DNA from: Closterium sp. NIES-65
Taxonomy: Eukaryota; Streptophyta; Zygnematophyceae; Desmidiales; Closteriaceae
DNA length: 64,000 nt
Direction of reading: 5' to 3'
NCBI GenBank assembly: GCA_948144175.1
Contig: CANXME010002068.1
Span: forward strand, 5,103,001-5,167,000
Shown here: piece after piece, positions 34,490-42,609 of the stretch
Layout of the letters: each line of letters starts with the position of its first letter
How positions within the stretch are numbered: position 1 is the first letter of the stretch
The notes under the pieces: model-generated
Told to the model about the DNA's origin: nothing
What the model saw: only the letters and a program-made list of their open reading frames with translations
The model's database searches: none
Position numbers and translations under genes: made by a program

Positions 34490-35227
34490 TGGTATAGAGC
34501 GGGTTCCCTGTGGAACTCTGCCTAGGGCCCACCGAAGCGCGCCCCGAGGCGCGCTCAACTTTTTTTTTCCGCTATCGAGCGACCCTCCGTGTCGCCTCCC
34601 TCCCACACGCGGCCCAGCCGCCCGCTAAGTCGCGGCCCCAGCCGCCCGCTACGATCGCGGCCCCAGCCGCCTGCTCGACACGGCCCCCAGCCGCCTACTC
34701 GACGCGGCCCTGCCGCCCGCTACGCCGCGGCTGCCGCCTACTACGACCGCGGCCCCGGCCGCCTGCTACGACCGCGGCCCCCCAGCCGCCTGTTCGACCG
34801 CGGCCCCGCCGCCCGCTCCTGTCGCGGCCCCCAGCCGCCTACTCGACGCGGCCCCCAGCCGCCTGCTTGACGCGGCCCTGCCGCCCGCTACGCCGCGGCC
34901 GCCGCCTGCTACGACCGCGGCCCCGGCCGCCTGCTACGACCGCGGCCCCAGCCGCCTGTTCGACCGCGGCCCCGCCGCCCGCTCCTGTCGCGGCCCCCAG
35001 CCGCCTGCTCGACGCAGCCCCCGGCCGCCTGCTCGACGCGGCCCTGCCGCCCGCTACACCGCGGCCGCCGCCCACTACGATCGCGGCCCCGGCCGCCTGC
35101 TACGACCGCGCCCCCAGCCGCCTGTTCGACCGCGGCCCCGCCGCCCGCTCCTGTCGCGGCCCCGGCTGCCTGCTCGCACGGCCTCGCCGCCCGCTACTAC
35201 CGCGGCCCCGGCCGCCTGCTCGACCGC

Positions 35228-35258
<31 letters not shown>

Positions 35259-35556
35259 CTACTACCGGGAGCCGAGCCGCCCTGCAGCCGAGCCGCCCGG
35301 GAGCCGAGCCGCCCTGCACCCGAGCCGCCCTGTCGCCGAGCCGCCCAGGAGCCGAGCCGCCCTGCCCCCGAGCTGCCCTACCGCCGAGCCGCCCGGGAGC
35401 CGAGCCGCCCTGCGCCCGAGCCGCCCAGCACCCGAGCCGCCAGGTCGCTGAGCCGCCTTTCTGCATACCTACTCGACCTGCCCTGCCTGGTGAGCACAGT
35501 CCCACTGCCACTGCGAGCTCTTTCCCTACTGCTTGCACTGCGTCGCTGTCTTCGCC
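34490..35556 (+). other. A7 primer site, hairpin and minisatellite leader with a 30-C run
   Basis: Primer site from 34490 (TGGTATAGAGC), hairpin at about 34500-34518, GGGCCC at 34525-34530. From 34600 to 35210 there are nested repeats of CCGCGGCCCC(A/G)GCCGCCTGC with a longer period of about 160-170 bp. C30 occupies 35230-35259, and 35275-35460 repeats GAGCCGCCCTGC. The Pro/Arg-rich open frame that covers the leader is a by-product of this composition. The gag ATG follows at 35557. Confidence 0.75.
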
Positions 35557-36003
35557 ATGGCTACCCCTAGTGTCCTAGCTTTTGACGCTGAGGGTCGCGC
35601 CATTGATTTTGAGGTCTGGTTAGACGACCTGCAGCTGTTCTTACAGTGCGACAGGGCTGACGACCTTTCTCTCTTTGACCTCACCTCTGGCGCCTCTCCT
35701 GCTCCTGCTGCTGATGCTGATCCCGCTGTCCGCTCTAAGTGGGCCACCCGCGATGCTGCTGCACGTCTTGCTGTGCGTCGCCACCTCCCTACCTCTGAGC
35801 GTGCGCACTTTAGTCAGTACAAGAGTGCTCAGACCTTGTACGACGCTGTAGTTGCGCGCTACTCCTCCCCTGCCACTGCTGCACTGAGCCGTCTCATGCT
35901 TCCCTACCTCTTTCCTGACCTCTCTGCCTTTCCCACTGTCGCTGACCTCATTACGCACCTCCGCACTAGTGACACTCGCTACCCGCGCCGCCCTTCCTGC
36001 TGA
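35557..36003 (+). CDS. A7 Gag, first frame
   Basis: The protein starts MATPSVL and resembles the N-terminal domain of copia-type Gag, the structural protein of virus-like particles. In A7 the frame ends at TGA after a one-base C insertion near 35984 (TACCCG where other copies have TACCG). The remaining Gag and all of Pol lie in the +1 frame, so either this copy is mutated or a +1 ribosomal shift joins them. No zinc knuckle occurs in this first part. The start is chosen by conservation with A1, A2 and A3. Confidence 0.85.
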   Translation: MATPSVLAFDAEGRAIDFEVWLDDLQLFLQCDRADDLSLFDLTSGASPAPAADADPAVRSKWATRDAAARLAVRRHLPTSERAHFSQYKSAQTLYDAVVARYSSPATAALSRLMLPYLFPDLSAFPTVADLITHLRTSDTRYPRRPSC

Positions 36004-39000
36004 GTTCTGCGCTAAGAACCCCCCCCCCATGTACATCGCTCTCTACTACGTAGTCGCACGCCTCCCTGACTCCCTTCGCGTCGTCAGGGACCACTTTCTC
36101 GCAGTCTGTCCCACCACTCTCACCGTCGACCTCCTCGAGAAGGCCCTCCTTGCAGCGGAGAAGAGCATAGTCGCTGTAGGTGCTTCTCGTGGTGACCCTC
36201 GCACCCCCATCTTTGAGGGGTGCTCTCCTTCCCCCTTGCTGCCCTCTGTTGCCTCTGCTGCTGCTGCCGACCTGCTTGGTCTTGAGTCGGTCGGCGCGGC
36301 GTCTGCCCCTAGTGGGAGACGTCGCTCCAGCAAGGGCAAGGGGGGCAAGGGCGCGGGTGGAGCTGGAGGGGGCGGTGGCGGTGGCGGCGGTGGCGGCGGA
36401 GGGAGTGGGGGTGGCGGCGGGGCTAGTGGCGGGGGTGGTGGTGGTGGTGGCGGCAGCAGCGGCGGAGACGGTGGTGGTGGTGCCAGCGGTGGTGGTGGAG
36501 GCAGCGGCGGAGGTGGAGGCGGCGGAGGTGGAGGCAGTGGAGGCGGCAGCGGAGGAGGCAGTAGTGGTGGAGGAGGTGGAGCTGGTCGGGGTGGTACCCA
36601 GCAGCGTAGCGGCGGTGGTGGTGGCCAGCGCTCGCACCGGCAGCAGCAGCAGCGCTCGCGGGACATCCCTTCGCCTCAGCAGCTTCGTGAGTGGTACGCT
36701 GGGCGTCAGAGGGGTGGGGGTACTGGTCCCTGCACCTACGTTCTTCGTTCCGGCGACCGCGCGGGTGAGCAGTGTGGGGGTGCCCACGCCACCCAGCGCT
36801 GCTTTGGCCGCCTGACGGACGCTTGGCGTCAGCAGTTCCCTGGGGCTAGTGAGATCCCTCGCTGGGATGAGCTTCTCAGGGCTGGTGTAGCGATCTTTGA
36901 TCTTGATTTTGATGCTATCCTTACTGCTATGTATGTTGTGGATTATAGTGAGGAGAATGAGGGTTACCGGTGTTTTCAGCCCGACCCGGGCATTGGTACT
37001 GCTGCGCTAGGTGCTTGTGAGGCTGCTGCTCTAGGTGCCAGTGCGTCTGCGCTCTCAGGTACTGGTGAGACTGCGCTCTCAGGTACTGAGTCGTCCTCGT
37101 CCTCCCTCACTTTCACACTTGACTCCGGAGCTTCTCGCTCCTTCTTTCGAGACCGCACTACCCTTTCGCCGCTCGCCAGGCCGGTTGCGGTCTCCCTTGC
37201 TGACCCCTCTGGGGGTCCTGTCCTGTCTCACTTCTCCACTGTCCTCCCGTGTCCGGCTGCCCCTTCGGGCACCCTGTCGGGTCTGTACCTTCCCTCGTTC
37301 TCTACGAACTTGGTGAGTGGAGCGGACCTGCAGGATGGGGGTGTTCACCAGTTCACTCCTGCGCGTCAGAGGGTGACCCACTGCACGGAGGCTCGCACAG
37401 GCCGACACCTGGCCACGTTCTCACGTCGGCCGGGGTCGAGTCTCTACACCCTGACCGTTGAGTCTCCTCCTGTCCCTGCGTCTGGTCAGGTGGCTGCGTC
37501 GGGTCAGGTACTTGCTGCTTCGTCCCGGTCAGGTCCTGAGTCTGCCCCCTGTTCTTGTCGCCTCCTGTCTCACGAGACTCTCCTGTGGCACCACCGTCTT
37601 GGCCACCCCTCCTTGCCCCGTCTTCGGAGCATGGCTTCCCGTGTCCTTGTCTCTGGTCTTCCCCAGTCTCTCCCTCCTCTCCCCTCCGGGCCAGGACCTT
37701 CCTGTGTCCCCTGTGTCGAGGGTCGCCTCCGGGCTACTCCTCACTCCTCCCACTTCCCCCCGACAGAGGCTCCCCTGCAGACGCTTCACATGGATGTGTG
37801 GGGCCCAGCCCCCGTCCGTGGGCAGGGTTACGAGCGCTACTTCCTGTTGGTGGTTGACGACTACTCGCGTTACACCACAGTCCTCCCCTTGCGCAGCAAG
37901 GGTGCGGTCACTGAGGTGCTGATCGAGTGGATCTGCGAGGCTCGTCTCCAGCTCAGGAAGAGCTTCGGCTCGGACTTTCCTGTTCTGCGTCTGCACTCTG
38001 ACAGAGGCGGAGAGTTCTCTTCTCGCCTTCTGCGAGACTACTGTCGTGCACGGGGGATCCGCCAGACCTTCACGCTTCCGGACTCACCACAGCAAAATGG
38101 GATTGCTGAGCGCCGCATTGGCATGGTCATGGATGTCGCTCGTACGTCCATGATGCATGCGGCTGCCCCCCATTTTCTGTGGCCGTTTGCGGTGAGGTAC
38201 GCGGCGCATCAGCTCAACCTTCACCCCCGGGTCTCTCGGCCAGCGATGTCCCCAGCCTTGCTGTGGACGGGGAAGGTTGGCGATGCGTCTGTGTTCCGTG
38301 TCTGGGGATCTCGGGCGTTTGTCCGCGACTTGTCTGCGGACAAGCTGTCCCCTCGTGCTGCTCCCTGTGTCTTCCTTGGCTTCCCCACTGACGCCCCAGG
38401 TTGGCAGTTTTACCACCCCTCCTCTCGTCGTGTTCTGTCCTCCCAGGACGTCACGTTCGACGAGTCAGTCCCCTTCTACCGTCTCTTCCCCTACCGCACT
38501 CCTTCCCTCCCCCCTCCCCCGGACTTCCTTGTGCCGGTTCCCCCCCCGGTTGACCCCCTCCCCCCTCAGGTTCCTGCCCCCTCAGGTGTGTCCCAGGTAG
38601 ACGCCGTTGACCCGGTCGAGGTTACTGGTGACTCTGGTACTGCTGCGGGTGCTGAGCCTGGGGGTGCTGACTCTGGGGGTGTTGTGCGCGGGGGTGCTGA
38701 GCCTGGGGGTGCTACTGCTGGGGATGCTGGGCCTGAGGGTGCTACTGCGGAGGGTGCGGAGCCTGGGGGTGCTGAGCCGGGGGGTGCTGTGCCTGGAGGT
38801 GCTGGGTCTGGGGGTGCTGGGTCGGGAGCTGCTGAGCCTGGGGGTGCTGAGCTGGGAGCTGCTGAGCCTGGGGGTGCTGCGTCTGGAGCTGCTGAGCCTG
38901 GGGTTTCTCCTGCTGCTGCGTCTCGCCGGGAGCCCCTCTCTCCACAGGAGCTGCGCGAGTGGTTCGCTTGCCGCTGGAGGCGTGCTGCTGAGTCTGGAGG

Positions 39001-41464
39001 TGCTGCTGGAGCTGGAGCTGGAGCTTCTTCGACCGTCGAGGGTGCGGGTGCAGCCGGTCCCGGAGCTGCTGGCCCTGCAGGTCCTCCTGGAGCTGGAGCT
39101 GCTGAGGGCGTTCGTGCTGAGCCTGCTGCTGTTGGTCCTGCCGCTGGAGGTGTGGGTGGCGCTGGTGCTGTCGCTGAGGGTGCTGGTGCTGTCCCTGCTG
39201 AGTCTGGAGCTGCCGCGCGGCCTCGGCCGTACTTCGTTCCGCTCCTTCAGCAGGTTCTTGGTCTTTCTCCTCCAGTAGAGGGTCCACCGCCTGTCCAGTC
39301 GCAGCCCCTACTGGAGCCTTCCTCTCCGCTGCCTGCTCCCTCTCCTTACACTGGTCCTACTGGAGGTCTTGCTGAGCGTCGTGAGCCTGCGTCTCGTCCC
39401 GCGTCGCCTGTTCGTGCTGCTCGCGCTAGTGGTCGTAGTTCGCGTCAGCGTCCTCCTCCTGTCCCTGGCACGCACCGGATGTCTTTACGTCCGTCCACTG
39501 CTCCTCTGCGTGCCCCTTTGCCTTCTCCTCCTGAGTCCTCTCTTCCTGCGCTTGCGGACCCTGAGTCGGACTCTCTTCGTGCTGCCAGTCCCATTGTCAC
39601 GCGTCTGCTTGCTACTGTCGTCACTGACCCCTCTTTTGAGTCCACTGCTGCGTCTGCTCTAGTCACTGAGCTCGTCGACTTTGCTGCTCGCTGTCGTCTC
39701 GACTACGCTGCTAGTCTTGTTGCTGAGTCTGCGTCTGTCTGTCCTCCGTCCGTCGGGGGTGAGTGTGCTCTTGGCACGGACGTCCTAGAGGACAGGCAGG
39801 AGGAGTTACAGTGTCTAGCGGCTGCTTCACCTCATCTCGCGTCTGTACTGCTTGCCCCTGAGGGAGACCCGGATGCACTAGACATCCCGACTTCGCGTTC
39901 TTACGCGGAGGCCGTAGAGGGTCCCTACTCCTCTCAGTGGCAGGCAGCTATGGATGCAGAGATGGCTTCCTGGAAGTCCACAGGCACCTACGTTGACGCG
40001 GTTCCCCCTCCTGGGGCGAACATCGTCAGTGGCATGTGGATCTTCAGGGTGAAGCGGCCGCCGGGCTCTCCACCTGTCTTCAAGGCACGATACGTTGCTC
40101 GTGGCTTCAGTCAGCGGCAGGGAGTTGACTACTTTCAGACCTTCTCTCCCACCCCGAAGATGACTACTCTTCGGGTGCTGCTGCACATAGCCGCTCAGCG
40201 CGACTACGAGCTTCACTCTCTCGACTTCAGCACTGCGTTCTTGCAGGGTAGCCTGCACGAGGAGATCTGGCTTCGCCGTCCACCTGGCTTCACTGGGACT
40301 TTCCCTCCTGGCACCCAGTGGAGCCTCCGACGGCCAGTCTACGGTCTCCGCCAGGCACCGCGTGAGTGGCACGACACACTGAGGACTACGCTTGCGGCTC
40401 TTGGGTTTGCTCCTTCTACTGCTGACCCGTCGCTGTTTCTTCGCACCGACACTTCCCTGCCGCCGTTCTACATCCTCGTGTACGTCGACGACCTGGTCTT
40501 TGCCACAGCGGACACTGCTGGACCCGCCTACGTGAAGTCCGAGCTGTTGAAGAGACACACGTGCACAGACCTGGGTGAACTGCGCAGCTACCTTGGCTTG
40601 CAGATCACTCGGGACAGAGCACGCCGCACCATTACCTTGACTCAGTCACACATGGTGCAGCAGGTCCTTCAGCGCTTCGGCTTCACGTACTCCTCGCCTC
40701 AGGCCACTCCTCTGCCTACTCGCCACTCACTCTCAGCTCTGCCTTCGGATGAGTCCGTAGAGTCGAGTGGTCCGTATGCGGAGCTTGTTGGCTGCCTCAT
40801 GTACCTGATGACCTGCACACGACCTGACCTTGCATACCCTCTGAGCATTCTTGCACGCTATGTTGCTCCTGGGAGACACAGACCGGAGCACATGGCTGCA
40901 GCGAAGAGGGTATTACGCTACCTGTGCAGTACGTCAGGCATGGGGCTAGTGCTTGGAGGGCGGAGTCCAGTGGTCCTTACCGGCCACGCGGACGCTTCTT
41001 GGGCTGACGACCAGGCTACGCAGCGGTCGTCACAGGGTTACACCTTCAGCCTTGGTTCCGGCTCTGTCTCGTGGCGGTCTACTCGCTCGTCTTCGGTTCT
41101 CGGCTCCAGTTGTGAGGCTGAGATCTACGCCGGGGCCATGGCTGCACAGGAGCTTCGCTGGCTCACCTACCTGTTGACTGACCTTGGAGAGCCGCCTCGT
41201 TCTCCTCCAGTGCTGTACGTAGACAACAAGGCTATGCTGGCCTTGTGTCGAGAGCAGCGCTTGGAGCACAGAACGAAGCACATTGCTCTCCGCTACTTCC
41301 TTGCTCGTGAGCTGCAGCAGCGTGGTCAGTTGCGACTTGCGTACGTGGCCTCTGAGGCCAACACTGCTGATGTGTTCACCAAGGCACTTGCGCCTTGTGA
41401 CCATCAGCGCTTCTGCACCCAGCTGGGTCTTGTGCCTGTCTTGCCTCACTTGCTCTCCTCTTGA
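35969..41464 (+). CDS. A7 Gag C-terminus and Pol polyprotein
   Basis: This is an uninterrupted frame of about 1830 codons. In order: Gag C-terminal part with KNPPPMY; a Gly-rich segment (36360-36600); an atypical C-x13-C-x3-H-x4-C motif (36730-36810); protease DSGASRSFF (D at 37121); pre-integrase WHHRLGHP and CVPC; integrase catalytic D, D, E at 37793, 38000 and 38108 (DD35E); a linker of GAEPG-like 15-bp repeats (38640-38900). Then come RVT_2 with YVDD (40481-40492) and RNase H with GHADASW (D at 40991), CEAEIYA (E at 41114) and YVDNK (D at 41222). All catalytic residues are present. The frame starts before the shift and has no ATG of its own at the right place. Confidence 0.92.
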   Translation: MTLATRAALPAEFCAKNPPPMYIALYYVVARLPDSLRVVRDHFLAVCPTTLTVDLLEKALLAAEKSIVAVGASRGDPRTPIFEGCSPSPLLPSVASAAAADLLGLESVGAASAPSGRRRSSKGKGGKGAGGAGGGGGGGGGGGGGSGGGGGASGGGGGGGGGSSGGDGGGGASGGGGGSGGGGGGGGGGSGGGSGGGSSGGGGGAGRGGTQQRSGGGGGQRSHRQQQQRSRDIPSPQQLREWYAGRQRGGGTGPCTYVLRSGDRAGEQCGGAHATQRCFGRLTDAWRQQFPGASEIPRWDELLRAGVAIFDLDFDAILTAMYVVDYSEENEGYRCFQPDPGIGTAALGACEAAALGASASALSGTGETALSGTESSSSSLTFTLDSGASRSFFRDRTTLSPLARPVAVSLADPSGGPVLSHFSTVLPCPAAPSGTLSGLYLPSFSTNLVSGADLQDGGVHQFTPARQRVTHCTEARTGRHLATFSRRPGSSLYTLTVESPPVPASGQVAASGQVLAASSRSGPESAPCSCRLLSHETLLWHHRLGHPSLPRLRSMASRVLVSGLPQSLPPLPSGPGPSCVPCVEGRLRATPHSSHFPPTEAPLQTLHMDVWGPAPVRGQGYERYFLLVVDDYSRYTTVLPLRSKGAVTEVLIEWICEARLQLRKSFGSDFPVLRLHSDRGGEFSSRLLRDYCRARGIRQTFTLPDSPQQNGIAERRIGMVMDVARTSMMHAAAPHFLWPFAVRYAAHQLNLHPRVSRPAMSPALLWTGKVGDASVFRVWGSRAFVRDLSADKLSPRAAPCVFLGFPTDAPGWQFYHPSSRRVLSSQDVTFDESVPFYRLFPYRTPSLPPPPDFLVPVPPPVDPLPPQVPAPSGVSQVDAVDPVEVTGDSGTAAGAEPGGADSGGVVRGGAEPGGATAGDAGPEGATAEGAEPGGAEPGGAVPGGAGSGGAGSGAAEPGGAELGAAEPGGAASGAAEPGVSPAAASRREPLSPQELREWFACRWRRAAESGGAAGAGAGASSTVEGAGAAGPGAAGPAGPPGAGAAEGVRAEPAAVGPAAGGVGGAGAVAEGAGAVPAESGAAARPRPYFVPLLQQVLGLSPPVEGPPPVQSQPLLEPSSPLPAPSPYTGPTGGLAERREPASRPASPVRAARASGRSSRQRPPPVPGTHRMSLRPSTAPLRAPLPSPPESSLPALADPESDSLRAASPIVTRLLATVVTDPSFESTAASALVTELVDFAARCRLDYAASLVAESASVCPPSVGGECALGTDVLEDRQEELQCLAAASPHLASVLLAPEGDPDALDIPTSRSYAEAVEGPYSSQWQAAMDAEMASWKSTGTYVDAVPPPGANIVSGMWIFRVKRPPGSPPVFKARYVARGFSQRQGVDYFQTFSPTPKMTTLRVLLHIAAQRDYELHSLDFSTAFLQGSLHEEIWLRRPPGFTGTFPPGTQWSLRRPVYGLRQAPREWHDTLRTTLAALGFAPSTADPSLFLRTDTSLPPFYILVYVDDLVFATADTAGPAYVKSELLKRHTCTDLGELRSYLGLQITRDRARRTITLTQSHMVQQVLQRFGFTYSSPQATPLPTRHSLSALPSDESVESSGPYAELVGCLMYLMTCTRPDLAYPLSILARYVAPGRHRPEHMAAAKRVLRYLCSTSGMGLVLGGRSPVVLTGHADASWADDQATQRSSQGYTFSLGSGSVSWRSTRSSSVLGSSCEAEIYAGAMAAQELRWLTYLLTDLGEPPRSPPVLYVDNKAMLALCREQRLEHRTKHIALRYFLARELQQRGQLRLAYVASEANTADVFTKALAPCDHQRFCTQLGLVPVLPHLLSS

Positions 41465-41671
41465 CTTCACTTGTACTGTGACATATATATATACCTGCTC
41501 TTGCTTGTCTAGCTTTATATATATGTCTGTACTCTTGCTTGTGAACTGGCCTTTGGCCTTGCTCTTGTGCTCGGACTGTGTGGTGACTTTGTGATCCACC
41601 CTGAGCTTTGCTTTGTCTTGCTTGACTGGTCTTGTGACCCCTTGTTCTCCCCCACTTTGCCTATGGGGGTG

Positions 41672-41807
41672 TGTCAGAACATATCTATAGCTTATACTGC
41701 TGTGTAGGCTGTAGTGGGGTATCCCATAGGGGGTACAACCCAGTTAGGGTTTCATATTTGTACTGCTTTCATTCATAGTTCATTCATTCCTGCTTACTCA
41801 TTTCACA
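41672..41807 (+). repeat. A7 3' LTR
   Basis: Identical over 136 bp to 34354-34489, preceded by the G-rich tract CTATGGGGGTG and followed by GTTTC. Confidence 0.95.
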
Positions 41808-42259
41808 GTTTCAACGACCCCATCAATCTCTGTTGCTGCATAGATTTTTATTGGCACCCATTCGATACATTTCTATGTTCAAAGCCACCGTGTTTTTGTC
41901 ATATTGGTACATGTTCACAATTGATTTTGTTGTTTTTGAATGTAAAATTGCACTCGTACATGTCGATGCCATAAGTTGTTGTCCTATCATTCAATGCGTC
42001 GTATTAATCGACGATGATGTGATGGTTGGATGCTTTCATGGTTTCGACATGGTACGCACGTATTGGCTTTCACCTTTCGGGGTATGTTCATTAGAAGTGA
42101 TTGTTTATCCACTTTTTGAGGCATCTGTTTAAAATACATGCTTCAATAAGTGCATAAAACATCATTTCTGAGATGACATCTGCGAAATGTGAAACCAGTT
42201 ATATAGGGTTGCTACACAACCCAAAACTGATAGTCGTAACTGTGTTCATAGGGAAGTGC
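41808..42259. other. AT-rich spacer between A7 and A3
   Basis: Low-GC sequence with no recognisable gene. It continues the host sequence interrupted by A7 and ends at the AGTGC site occupied by A3. Confidence 0.5.
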
Positions 42260-42609
42260 TGTTGAGATAGAGGCGAGGAATGAGTGCACTATGAAATGAA
42301 ACAAGTACAAGTACCAACCCTAATTGAGTTGTACCCCCTATGGGCTACCCCACTACAGCCTAAATATATGCATCAGTAATATAATCATCTGACACACCCC
42401 CATAGGCAAAGTGGGGGAGAGCAAGGGGTCACAAGACCAGTCAAGCAAAGCAAAGCAAAGCAAGCTCAGGGTGGATCTCAAGGATACCACAAAAATTCCG
42501 AGCACAAGGTCAAGGCCACAAGGCCAGTTCACATGCAGCAGAGCATATATATATAACAGTGCTAAACAAGCAAGAGCAAGGATATATATATGCAGCAGTA
42601 CAAGCAAGG

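Larger units (their letters stand above)
34354..41807 (+). mobile_element. A7: complete, very young family-A copia element
   Basis: The two 136-bp LTRs (34354-34489, 41672-41807) are identical by eye, and the element is flanked by a perfect GTTTC duplication (34349-34353 and 41808-41812). At 7454 bp it defines the full length of the family. Layout: LTR, primer site, hairpin and GGGCCC palindrome, roughly 1-kb GC-rich leader, gag, pol, about 200-bp tail, LTR. Only one lesion separates it from a single continuous polyprotein: an extra C near 35984. Confidence 0.95.

Noticed and set aside
34510..35451. 313-codon Pro/Arg-rich frame upstream of A7 gag
   Set aside because: Composed of leader minisatellite and C30; not conserved in the other family-A copies.
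36046..36787. Long Pro- or Thr/Ala-rich frames opposite the A7 Gly-rich region
   Set aside because: Shadow frames of GGN repeats on the antisense strand; the same appears opposite every family-A copy.
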